A DNA stretch of 54,099 nucleotides. Origin: a virus. The notes below the pieces were generated by a model that made no database searches, was not told where the DNA came from, and worked only from the letters and a program-made list of their open reading frames with translations. The DNA lies in the IMG/VR virus record IMGVR_UViG_3300005294_000001, positions 1 through 54,099 of that record. One strand, given 5' to 3'. The position numbers and the translations under genes were made by a program. Shown in pieces: positions 46,672 through 54,099 of this stretch. Numbering within the stretch: position 1 is the stretch's first letter; the number at the start of each line of letters is the position of its first letter.

Positions 46672-48531
46672 TCAAGGGAAAGTTTTAACAATCGGCGGAT
46701 TTGAATGCCAGTTGTAGGGCAGATTCCACGTCATGCGGAGGGTTAAACCGTATGTGGCAGGGGTGTCTTGATAGGCTCCAATGTCCCAATAATCGCCACG
46801 GGGTTTGCCGTTTAAATCAGTGGTGAACAGGTGGTTAAGGTTGGTTCCGGCGACACTGGCTGGGGAACCGGTCTTGAGATGCCAGTTGTGGGTGAATGGT
46901 GAGGTATAGACGTTTGTCGGGTCTTGTACGGACTCACCGGGGCCGAAGTGCCAGCCGTAGATGGGTTCCTGGAACCACGCGAGAGCGGTATAGATGTTGT
47001 AGGATTGATTGGTCTTGCCTCCACCGGAGATGAGGTTGTTCTGGATGACGTAGTTGGAGGGGTTGGTGCCGGAGAACATGAAGATGGTGCCGTTGGGATT
47101 GTTGGCGAGGGTGTTGTTGTACCAACGGATTGGACCCCAAGTGCCGCCCCATTCGGAGATGCGATAATCTTTGCCGTTGGCGTCGATGATGTTGTTTCGG
47201 AAAGTGAGGTTGGCGGATTGCTCGTAGGTAAGGAGGGAGGTGCAATTGGAGACTGTGTTGGCGGAAATGATGACGTTGGTGGAATTGCCGTAGACAGAGA
47301 TGCCGTTGCCGTGAATACCGATTACTTCTTTGACGGTGTTGCCGTGGAGGAGGCCATTGGTGGCCGCGTTGAAGTAGATTCCGGTGCCATTGATGCGGTA
47401 GATGAGGTTATTGGTGATTTGTGCGCCTCGGGAACCGTTTACCAGCATCCCACGAGAGATGAGGGAGTCATGGATGGAGTTGTGGGAGACTATGGCGTTG
47501 GAGCCGCGCTCGATGTCGATGATTGGACCGGAATTGAAGGATTTGAAGAAATACAAGTTGTTGGAGGTGACGGTGACGTTGTGGGTTATCCAATCGGAAT
47601 TTCCGATAGCGGCGAATTGACCGGAATAGCCGTTTTCGTTGGGAGGTTGATAATAGCCGCGTGCTTCGAAGCCGGTGATTTTAACGTCATGCGCGAACCC
47701 TTGAAAGGCGCAGCCGCGTCGGGCAATGGCTATTTGGTTGGTGTTTGGGTTACCATTTCCGATTGGCCACAGGTAGATACGGTTTTGCGAGGTGCGAACG
47801 GCCCATTCTCCTTGGGTATCGATGAATTGCGGGTGGTTTATCAGGGCATAATAGCCGTTTCGGTCGGTGTAGGTGGGTGTGGAATTGGCAAATCGGATGG
47901 TATTTGAGGCTTGGACGTAATTGGTGATGGGACATACCACCGTGGAGTTGCCAGTTACCCAGACGGCAGTGAAACATTCATTGTAATAGCCGTTGGTTTG
48001 GGTGAGGTAGGTTTTGTCGCGTATCCAGGTAGTTGAAATGTTGGTAGGCTGGACAGGTCGCCACTCCGAAAGCACTTCCCAGAAGATTTTGTCGGTGGGA
48101 TCGGGTTCTTGGCTCCATTGGCAGAGATTGGTGCCGTTCCATAGCATGGTCGGAAGGCAGTTGGATATACCGGTGGGGATGGTGTTGCGCCATATTTTTG
48201 ACCAGTTGGTGGATCCGCCGCAATCGATAGCGTTGGTGCAGCGAATCCAAGGGTTGGTGATTAGGGTGGATCCGTCGAGTATGGCTTTTCCGCTGCCCCA
48301 AACAGATGTCCCGAAGTAAGAAACTCCAGAGCAAGCTGTGATATTTCCCCAATACACCACACCACCCTTGAAGGTGACGGTATCACCGGGAACAAGGTTG
48401 TCTCGGCAAGTCTTTCTCGGAGCGTTTGTGGAAGTTCCAGAATTTGTGTCGGATCCGGTTGCATAGTCTATGAAGTAGTTGGATGCATTCGAAGTCAGGC
48501 AGGAAAGCAATAGCAGAACAATCAGTTTCAT
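46672..48531 (-). CDS. Exported right-handed beta-helix protein (tailspike/lyase-like)
   Basis: 619 residues from the ATG at 48531. A signal peptide (MKLIVLLLLSCLTSNAS) precedes a parallel beta-helix: the opening NYFIDYATGSDTNSGTST and KTCRDNLVPGDTVTFKGG are typical, and rungs such as VSHNSIHDS, ITNNLIYRINGTGIYF, LLHGNTVKEV and VIISANTVSN repeat every 20-25 residues. It ends with a parallel-helix cap segment (LNGKPRGDYWDIGAYQ). Such proteins bind or cleave polysaccharides. A signal peptide on a phage protein in the portal operon is odd. It starts right behind a terminator, so expression may depend on readthrough. Confidence 0.85.
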   Translation of the reverse strand: MKLIVLLLLSCLTSNASNYFIDYATGSDTNSGTSTNAPRKTCRDNLVPGDTVTFKGGVVYWGNITACSGVSYFGTSVWGSGKAILDGSTLITNPWIRCTNAIDCGGSTNWSKIWRNTIPTGISNCLPTMLWNGTNLCQWSQEPDPTDKIFWEVLSEWRPVQPTNISTTWIRDKTYLTQTNGYYNECFTAVWVTGNSTVVCPITNYVQASNTIRFANSTPTYTDRNGYYALINHPQFIDTQGEWAVRTSQNRIYLWPIGNGNPNTNQIAIARRGCAFQGFAHDVKITGFEARGYYQPPNENGYSGQFAAIGNSDWITHNVTVTSNNLYFFKSFNSGPIIDIERGSNAIVSHNSIHDSLISRGMLVNGSRGAQITNNLIYRINGTGIYFNAATNGLLHGNTVKEVIGIHGNGISVYGNSTNVIISANTVSNCTSLLTYEQSANLTFRNNIIDANGKDYRISEWGGTWGPIRWYNNTLANNPNGTIFMFSGTNPSNYVIQNNLISGGGKTNQSYNIYTALAWFQEPIYGWHFGPGESVQDPTNVYTSPFTHNWHLKTGSPASVAGTNLNHLFTTDLNGKPRGDYWDIGAYQDTPATYGLTLRMTWNLPYNWHSNPPIVKTFP

Positions 48532-48546
48532 ACGGGTTCGGATACT

Positions 48547-48575
48547 AAAAACCCCCATAGAACAGCTATGAGGGT
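48547..48575 (-). terminator. Terminator before the beta-helix start codon
   Basis: Read leftward: a 9-bp stem with one G-U (48552-48560 with 48566-48574), loop CTGTT, followed by five T. The T-run ends 15 bases before the ATG of the beta-helix gene. It ends the portal-scaffold-GroES unit and may work as an attenuator for the next gene. Confidence 0.8.
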
Positions 48576-48611
48576 TCACTGATGAATTACGTGCAGGTCC
48601 AATCCCGGAAT

Positions 48612-48893
48612 CTACACGTAAACTCCTAAGACTTGCGTGCCTTTAATCAGCTTCAAGCAGCGTTCACCTTCGTTTACTACGGTTCCAGTGTGTTGTGGGA
48701 CGATTACTCGGTCGCCAAGTGTGAATTCGAACGGGTGTTTATGGTCCCTTGACCCCATTCGGCGCACGATGGCTTCCACGGGGTAGGCTTGTGCATCTTC
48801 TGGCAGGTGGATGCCGTTTACCTTCTTGGTAAGTTGCAGTTCTACTAGCACGTCCCCGCGCTTTGGCTGAATGTTGGTGATTTTGTAGTTCAT
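48612..48893 (-). CDS. GroES-like co-chaperonin
   Basis: A 93-residue Cpn10: KRGDVLVEL at the start, the mobile-loop position with GIHLP (27-31), then VEAIVRRMG, LGDRVIVP (about 58-65), and the C-terminal LIKGTQVLGVYV. All parts of a 10-kDa chaperonin subunit are present; length is normal. Phage T4 gp31 is the known case where a phage GroES replacement enlarges the GroEL chamber for capsid folding. Here it is coupled (ATGA) to the scaffold-like gene, which points to capsid assembly. Confidence 0.85.
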   Translation of the reverse strand: MNYKITNIQPKRGDVLVELQLTKKVNGIHLPEDAQAYPVEAIVRRMGSRDHKHPFEFTLGDRVIVPQHTGTVVNEGERCLKLIKGTQVLGVYV

Positions 48894-50158
48894 TTCCGGT
48901 CCAATCCATCAATTTCCGCGAAGGCATCGGCTTCCCAATTTCCGTTTTTGACTACTTCCGCACCTTTAGCTGTCTTGCCTGCGGCAGGTTCGGATGATTC
49001 GTAGGCTTCCAAGGATTTCTTTAGTTCGGCATTCTCTGCGTGAGCCTTTTTCAAGTGCAACGCGAGTCGGTCGTGGTTGGCGGCTTTGTTACGGATGACA
49101 GCCATGCGGGATATTCGCTGATCCTCGGGGATTGACGAGTCTCCCCTAAATACTTGGTCCACATAATCCATTCCTTTATCGAAAATCGCGTTTCCTTCCT
49201 GATCGGTATCTTCGTGTCCGAACCACTTGGGATACTTGGTTTTGAGCTGTTCATTGGTCTGGTTGAGTATTTGGCTTACTTTTGCGTTGTGTTGTTCCTG
49301 CGACAGCTTCATTTGCTTCTCTCGCTCGCTGCCGGTGGTCTTGGCGTCGGCTATGGCTTTTTCCTGGGCTTCGGCTAAGTCCCTAATTCGCTCCACATGG
49401 CGTATGACTCGTGCGGCAGAGCGGCCAAACATGCTTTCAGCCCTTTCGTCCAGCGTCGATAACGGCGAATTTGCGAGCGCGAGTATGTCTTGCGGGGTTG
49501 CAGCCCTAGTGCTTCCATCTTCTTGCTGAACTTGCAACTGCTCGATTTCCCGCACGGCTTTGGTCCACGCTTCGTTGTAGGGCTTTTGGTATTTCTCGGT
49601 GAACTCGGGGTGTTTGACGTAGTTGGTGAATTTGAGTTCTTCTTTGAAGTCGTTGTTTTCTTTTTCGAGGGCTTGCAGCCTTTCGAGCAGCGGCTTGTTG
49701 TCAGCGGGTGGTTTGGTTTCATATTCTTTAACTTTGGTGGATAGTTCGGCTACGCGAGATTCGTATTCCTTGATCTTCTGCTTGGCACCGTCATAGGCGG
49801 CGCGCAGATCGGCGGCTTTAACTGGCTTTCCCGATGTCTCGGGAGCAGGGGAGGCAGATCCAGCATCCGTCTGAGACTCGGTAGAAGAATCCTTGGTATC
49901 CTTTTTGGCATCGGGTGCATGTTCCGCTGGTGTACGCTCCTGCCGATTCTGCGACGTTTTCTTCACCGCTTCCGACGGCTTCATGCCTTGGTCGATTGCG
50001 TCCAGTTCGGCAAAGGTGTCCCCGAACGCTCCGTCGCTTTCCGAGGAGGGAGACTCGGTGCGCGAGGGTGCCGGAACGTTCGGGGACTTGGGGGTGGGCG
50101 TCTGGGGAGAAGATGGTGCGCTTGGCGCGGCTGTAGGAGCTGATGCGAGTGCTGGCAT
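48890..50158 (-). CDS. Scaffold-like protein
   Basis: A 422-residue, highly charged protein with a Pro/Ser/Ala-rich N-terminal 110 residues and long coiled coils after it (ESRVAELSTKVKEYE, LERLQALEKENNDFKEELK, LHLKKAHAENAELKKSLE). Position behind the portal gene and coupling to a GroES-like gene fit an internal scaffolding protein for head assembly. The short C-terminal element DAFAEIDGLDRK echoes DTFAELDAIDQG near the N-terminus. No protease motif. Confidence 0.7.
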   Translation of the reverse strand: MPALASAPTAAPSAPSSPQTPTPKSPNVPAPSRTESPSSESDGAFGDTFAELDAIDQGMKPSEAVKKTSQNRQERTPAEHAPDAKKDTKDSSTESQTDAGSASPAPETSGKPVKAADLRAAYDGAKQKIKEYESRVAELSTKVKEYETKPPADNKPLLERLQALEKENNDFKEELKFTNYVKHPEFTEKYQKPYNEAWTKAVREIEQLQVQQEDGSTRAATPQDILALANSPLSTLDERAESMFGRSAARVIRHVERIRDLAEAQEKAIADAKTTGSEREKQMKLSQEQHNAKVSQILNQTNEQLKTKYPKWFGHEDTDQEGNAIFDKGMDYVDQVFRGDSSIPEDQRISRMAVIRNKAANHDRLALHLKKAHAENAELKKSLEAYESSEPAAGKTAKGAEVVKNGNWEADAFAEIDGLDRK

Positions 50159-50172
50159 AGTGGTTTTTAGGT

Positions 50173-50436
50173 TTAGACTCCGGCTTGGTAGTTAAGTTTT
50201 TCGAACTTCTTTTCGATGGTTTCCGTTTGCTTTTCATGGATGGTTTTGAGGATGCGAACGAACTTCTGTGCTCCCATCATTTGGTAGTGGCTAGCGGCAT
50301 CTTCTGGCATCGAGCCTAGCAATTGCAATAGCGAGGAGTCGATTGCCTCGTCGAATACCGGCATCGCCAAGGCTTGCGCCCATTGGCTTGTTCGGATCTG
50401 GGATTGTTGGAACTTCTCTTTGGGTGATAGGATCAT
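50173..50436 (-). CDS. Small helical protein between portal and scaffold genes
   Basis: An 87-residue helical protein (AQALAMPVFDEAIDSSLLQL, FVRILKTIHEKQTETIEKKF). ATGA overlap with the portal stop (50433-50436). Perhaps a head accessory protein. Not recognised. Confidence 0.65.
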   Translation of the reverse strand: MILSPKEKFQQSQIRTSQWAQALAMPVFDEAIDSSLLQLLGSMPEDAASHYQMMGAQKFVRILKTIHEKQTETIEKKFEKLNYQAGV

Positions 50437-52817
50437 TCGGTGGTTTCAGTTGGTGGTTCATTGGCTTGTTCGGCGGCGGTTACGGCCATGTCCTGCGCTG
50501 TTCGCATGGCTTGGTCCCTGAGTTCTTGTGCAGTAAATGCACCTTCGTGCTGTAGTTCCTGTGAAGTCTTTACGTTGGCGCGGCGTATGTCAGCATTGAG
50601 TTGTTTGTCCTTGCGCTGTTGTTCAAGTTCAAAAGATGCCTGCTTCTGCGCGGTCTTTTGTGCGTGGCTAGTCGTGGAGTTATGCGCCTTGGCCTGCGCC
50701 TGAATTATCATGCTCTGAACCTTTCCAGCAGTCAGTGCGGCTTCTCCGTTGCCGTTCTCGCCGTTGCCTTGCTGCGCCATTGCCTGCTGCTGTTCTTGGA
50801 CCTGTTGCGCCATGCCTTTAACGAGGTTCATCATTTGGCCAAGGATGTCAGCGTATTGCTTCAGGCGCGGTTGATCCTCATCTCCACCTCCAATTGCTTG
50901 CATGAATTTCTGGATATGCTGCCCAAGATTCCCTAGACCAACGACATCCTTCATCATCGGCATACCCGTCTGCTGCAACATATGGATAGTTGCACCCATA
51001 TCCTGCAACCAGACCTGAACGTAATCCTCAAACACCATCTGCGGCATGGGTTCGAACTGCAATCCGCGCAAGATTCGTTCGGTAGCAAGCTGCGCGTCAT
51101 GCTGCGACTTGCTGATCGGTTTCCCTGAATCGGTTGGTGCCAAATCTTCGGCTAAAGCGGGGTCGTCGGTGAATACTTCAACTGCAATGTGATCGACCCG
51201 TCGCTGTGCGTCAGGAGAGAGGAACTGACGCATTTGTAGGAGCTGGTTTGCCTGTGCAATCTCAAGAGTTTTATTTCCGCCACCGATAGTTCTTTCGGGT
51301 TCGATGTCCCAACGCTCGGAGTCGAGGTAGTCGGCGGGGACACCGGCAGAGAGACATGCTTTACGGAAGGCTTGGGTGTCTTTGTACGGTGAGTTTTTGA
51401 TGCAGAATCTTCGTGCGATTTCACGGTATTGGCTTGTTTGATAGATGTAAGCAAGATTGATCATCCCGCTAACCATCGTGTTGACTTGGTTGACTCTGGC
51501 CATCGTTTCCGTGGCAGTCATTTCCTTGCCACCCGATGCGCCACTTTCAAAATCCTGGACGTAGGATGCAGCATTCTCCGATAGAATCTGACGCATCATA
51601 CCTAGACCCATGTTTACTAGGTTTGGATCCGGTTTGAACCGTTCGTTGGACGGCACAAACGACACGCCTTGTGGAATAACACCCATGTGAGAGAAAACAG
51701 CCTTCTTTACGCGGTCGAAATCTTGCTGCCCTGCCGTGCGAAAGAACCAAAGCATCTGTTCAAACGTAGATTCTGTGAACTTGCATTGGAGTCGATTCAG
51801 CAAGTCCACCACACCCCACATCATCCAGCCAAGCGAACGGACGCTATGGTATTTTGGAGGTCCAACGGGTGAGCAATCTCCAAATTGACAGTGCAATATC
51901 TCAGAAAGCTTGCTGGAATATTGGCGTTTACCTGAAGTGTATAGAAAATTCTCCTGATTCTCCATCGAAGGAGATCCGCCTGTGCTGCGATAAGTTGAAA
52001 CCTCATCTTTTCCAAGATCCCAATCCAAAAATATTCGTCTATACCATCCCTTTCCGTCATCTGCCTCACGAAAGTAGCAATCCCAAACATCAATCGTAGG
52101 AACTGCGTCACTTCCCCAAAATCCTCCATCTTGCTTAATAAGTTCTTCTATTTTCTCTGGCATGTATTGGTAAGCTGACATATTCGTGTTTTTACGAACT
52201 TGTTCAGCTATGTATTTCAACTGACTTTTTACCAACTTCATGTTCCAACCGGGATCAACCTTGGGGCCGTGGGTCATCGAGTAGAGTTTGCTTGGGGTCC
52301 ACTCACGAAACACTGCGTAATATTCCAAATTGGAAAAGTCCAAATCCGTTTCCGATGGAATCAACAACGATGCAATTGGAATGGCGCATGGAATAGGATC
52401 CCGTCTGTCCTGCCATACCGTAGGTCCAATACCATGAAGCATTACCTGTGATCCGCTTGATCGGATCTGTTCCATCATTGGCTGTGAACGCTTAAGCCTG
52501 CGATTGATGTTACTGGTGATAATATGACTCCACTCCTGACGTTTATGAGCCGGTCCATCGTCCAAGGAAACCGTGAAGTAATTCCCTGGTTTCAGCAACG
52601 CACTGTGCCATTGTCTGCGTGCATCAGTGAGTAGCCGTGTTCCTTGAAGGAAGTTGCGATTAACTTCGACCGAATTTTCTTCCGCTTTACTGTTATCAAA
52701 GGGAGGTTCGCCATTATACGTCCGGTTTAGGACTGCCCTATTTTCCCCACGCGGCATGTCTGCAAGGCGCATATTCCATACGCATTCCGCTAACCTTCCG
52801 GCTGAATCGAATTTCAT
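50433..52817 (-). CDS. Portal protein
   Basis: A 794-residue portal of short-tailed type. The N-terminal ECVWNMRLADMPRGENRAVL and NSVEVNRNFLQGTRLLTDAR open the wing; GSQVMLHGIGPTVWQD, FREWTPSKLY and WDCYFREADDGKGWYRRIF follow; a long alpha-helical C-terminal barrel (RAN, QELQHEGAFTAQELRDQAMR) ends it. It is the ring at one vertex through which terminase packs DNA. Gap of 55 bases to the gene before it holds a small CTTGA-TCAAG inverted pair. Confidence 0.85.
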   Translation of the reverse strand: MKFDSAGRLAECVWNMRLADMPRGENRAVLNRTYNGEPPFDNSKAEENSVEVNRNFLQGTRLLTDARRQWHSALLKPGNYFTVSLDDGPAHKRQEWSHIITSNINRRLKRSQPMMEQIRSSGSQVMLHGIGPTVWQDRRDPIPCAIPIASLLIPSETDLDFSNLEYYAVFREWTPSKLYSMTHGPKVDPGWNMKLVKSQLKYIAEQVRKNTNMSAYQYMPEKIEELIKQDGGFWGSDAVPTIDVWDCYFREADDGKGWYRRIFLDWDLGKDEVSTYRSTGGSPSMENQENFLYTSGKRQYSSKLSEILHCQFGDCSPVGPPKYHSVRSLGWMMWGVVDLLNRLQCKFTESTFEQMLWFFRTAGQQDFDRVKKAVFSHMGVIPQGVSFVPSNERFKPDPNLVNMGLGMMRQILSENAASYVQDFESGASGGKEMTATETMARVNQVNTMVSGMINLAYIYQTSQYREIARRFCIKNSPYKDTQAFRKACLSAGVPADYLDSERWDIEPERTIGGGNKTLEIAQANQLLQMRQFLSPDAQRRVDHIAVEVFTDDPALAEDLAPTDSGKPISKSQHDAQLATERILRGLQFEPMPQMVFEDYVQVWLQDMGATIHMLQQTGMPMMKDVVGLGNLGQHIQKFMQAIGGGDEDQPRLKQYADILGQMMNLVKGMAQQVQEQQQAMAQQGNGENGNGEAALTAGKVQSMIIQAQAKAHNSTTSHAQKTAQKQASFELEQQRKDKQLNADIRRANVKTSQELQHEGAFTAQELRDQAMRTAQDMAVTAAEQANEPPTETTE

Positions 52818-52872
52818 AGAATTAGGAAGCTACTGATTGGTTATACGCTTGAAAGTCAAGTGTGTCACTAGT

Positions 52873-53586
52873 TTAATTGCCATTCGCCATACTTTCCAGA
52901 TGCCGCTTTGTGGCTTTATCGGAACTGGCATAAAGTTCCGTATGCCTGTCCCAGACTAGGCAGTTCCGTTGGTTTCCATCCCTGAACCCGTGCCTTGGGA
53001 ATCTCCATCCCTCTATGTCATAGGTGACCTTCTCAGTTACGAGATAGGTTGGAAATCCGGCGTTGTGCGCCCAGAGTGAGAAATTCTCTGGCCCAAATTC
53101 GAACGCACCGGCATCTAGGCGCGTCAGGCATTGGTGCGGGTATTGGCGCATCACTTCAGGGCTGAACGCGATGCAGGGGGTGCGTAGATGCGGATTCTGC
53201 TCGTAGGAGCCGCTTACACCATAGACGCCTTTCCCGCATGATTCCGCGCATCTCACGATTGGTTCCAGCCATCCATTTCTCCAGAAATAGGTATGGGTAT
53301 TCAGTCCAACCACCAGATCACAAGGCTGTTTCCCACCGATATGCTGGTAAGTACCACAATCGAATCCTCCCCCCATGTCTGTTTCGTATCGGGATGCAAT
53401 CCCGTCGAATAAGCCATCATGGGTTTCACTTCCACAATTAACGACACAAAGTTCATGCGGGATAGTGGGTTTGAACTGTTGGTAGGTTTCCAAGAATCGT
53501 TTGGAAGATTGATCGTAATCCTTTGGCACCACGTATTTCGGGTCACTCTTGCGAATCACTCGGATGTATAGCAGGACAACTTTCAT
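52873..53586 (-). CDS. Glycosyltransferase-like protein
   Basis: 237 residues from the ATG at 53586 (ATGA with the preceding stop). MKVVLLYIRVIRKSDPKYVV, CDLVVGLNTHTYFWRNGWLE and LDAGAFEFGPENFSLWAHNA look like a nucleotide-sugar-using fold (GT-A-like), though no DXD motif stands out clearly. Fifth and last gene of the glycan-type cassette, directly before the portal gene. The call is by pattern and context. Confidence 0.55.
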   Translation of the reverse strand: MKVVLLYIRVIRKSDPKYVVPKDYDQSSKRFLETYQQFKPTIPHELCVVNCGSETHDGLFDGIASRYETDMGGGFDCGTYQHIGGKQPCDLVVGLNTHTYFWRNGWLEPIVRCAESCGKGVYGVSGSYEQNPHLRTPCIAFSPEVMRQYPHQCLTRLDAGAFEFGPENFSLWAHNAGFPTYLVTEKVTYDIEGWRFPRHGFRDGNQRNCLVWDRHTELYASSDKATKRHLESMANGN

Positions 53587-54032
53587 GTAAGCATGAAATT
53601 CTTTCGGTTTGCATCCCGCCAATCTGAATCCACCAGAACCGGCTTAACACCTAAACTTTTGAAAAACGAATCCAGATAGAAATTTGTGTATAATAATGCG
53701 GCTTCATAGTCAAAGAAGTGAACTGGAACTCCTGTTTTTCTGCACTCCTTGATCACCTTTCCAATCTCATTCCTGCTTATATCAGGACTAAACTCGAATT
53801 CTCCATATCCGGTATTAAATCCCCTTCGGTAAACAGAAGCTTCTTGGCAAGATTTATCGCGTACCACCACAACTAAAGCGTCTGCGCCAGAGGGTGGAGT
53901 CGGATAACGACGCTCTGGAAAACTAAAGCAAGGAAATGACTCGCCCCATATTTCCAATTCTGGATGTTTCAACAATAGAGATTGAACCCAATTTCTTCCA
54001 GATCCTTCTAATGCGATTACGTTTATTTTCAT
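53583..54032 (-). CDS. Sulfotransferase-like protein
   Basis: A 149-residue protein with IALEGSGRNWVQSLLLKHPE at the start, a P-loop-like PAPS-binding motif (GSGRN), and VVVVRDKSCQEASVYRRGF in the middle, like the RDP..S motif of sulfotransferases. Short for the family, so it may be a reduced form. The ATG lies in the terminal repeat and is equal to positions 41-43; its start overlaps the FkbM-type stop as ATGA across the circular join. Confidence 0.6.
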   Translation of the reverse strand: MKINVIALEGSGRNWVQSLLLKHPELEIWGESFPCFSFPERRYPTPPSGADALVVVVRDKSCQEASVYRRGFNTGYGEFEFSPDISRNEIGKVIKECRKTGVPVHFFDYEAALLYTNFYLDSFFKSLGVKPVLVDSDWRDANRKNFMLT

Positions 54033-54099
54033 TCTATATTCGTGTTCCTAAACAAAATGTCAGCTTCCCACTTCTTGACCACTTCCCAAGTTCCAGGTA
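53990..54099. repeat. Terminal direct repeat, right copy
   Basis: Identical to bases 1-110. It contains the start of the sulfotransferase-like gene (ATG complement at 54030-54032) and the beginning of the FkbM-type gene's 3' end (from 54029). Confidence 0.95.

Noticed and set aside
46924-47907. Plus-strand frame of 327 codons, Gly/Val/Asp-rich
   Set aside because: Antisense shadow of the beta-helix gene, caused by its repeated codon pattern.

Overview
The window is a complete, circularly closed genome of a tailed phage, most likely short-tailed (podovirus type). The first 110 bases recur exactly as the last 110 bases (1-110 = 53990-54099), so the unique circle is about 53,989 bp and the gene at 53583-54032 runs across the join into the gene at 40-669. 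There are large terminase, portal, scaffold-like, capsid and gp10-like tail genes, but no tape-measure protein, tail sheath, DNA polymerase, integrase or recognisable repressor. I see no tRNA gene. The host is not given by the sequence. The many exported proteins rich in Thr-Asn, SBBP propeller repeats, He_PIG and LamG-like folds resemble secreted proteins of the Verrucomicrobia/Planctomycetes group; that assignment is inference.

Layout. A divergent control region lies near 10.1 kb. Leftward from it run about 25 genes, through the join, down to 46.1 kb: small accessory genes (10.1-6.8 kb), large terminase followed by an HNH/AP2 endonuclease, a DNA methyltransferase, a five-gene glycan-type cassette (DUF5672+GT9-like, DUF5672, FkbM methyltransferase, sulfotransferase-like, glycosyltransferase-like; 2.7 kb through the join to 52.9 kb), then portal, a small protein, scaffold-like protein, a GroES-like co-chaperonin, a secreted beta-helix protein and a small protein. 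Rightward from 10.1 kb come a putative structured RNA and an HNH/AP2 gene, the probable capsid gene (11.0 kb), small Cys-pair proteins, a row of signal-peptide proteins (14.4-18.6 kb), candidate lysis membrane proteins and a lipoprotein (18.7-20.6 kb), tail hub, fibre and connector proteins (20.6-26.9 kb) and probable ejection proteins including one of 1584 residues (26.9-34.4 kb).

From 34.5 to 40.6 kb a rightward, probably early, operon carries recombination and replication genes: a Sak4-like ATPase, a RecE-like exonuclease, a lambda-O-like initiator with an origin-like repeat cluster inside it, a shortened cytosine-methyltransferase-like protein and a VRR-NUC nuclease. From 44.75 down to 40.6 kb a leftward run of about 16 very small genes follows, ending at a terminator that faces the early operon. 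Between 44.75 and 46.1 kb lie a repeat-rich divergent control region, one small gene that might encode a small terminase, and about 650 bp without a convincing gene.

How it works together: the phage appears to rely on the host replisome, loading it with the O-like protein and recombining concatemers with its ATPase/exonuclease pair. Morphogenesis is split between two divergent transcription units: packaging, portal, scaffold and GroES-like leftward, capsid and tail rightward. The least ordinary parts are the exported adhesin-like cassette, the glycan cassette, the four-way-junction RNA candidate at 10.17-10.25 kb, the altered catalytic motifs in both methyltransferases, and a hairpin that exactly encloses an 18-codon reading frame at 34.76 kb.
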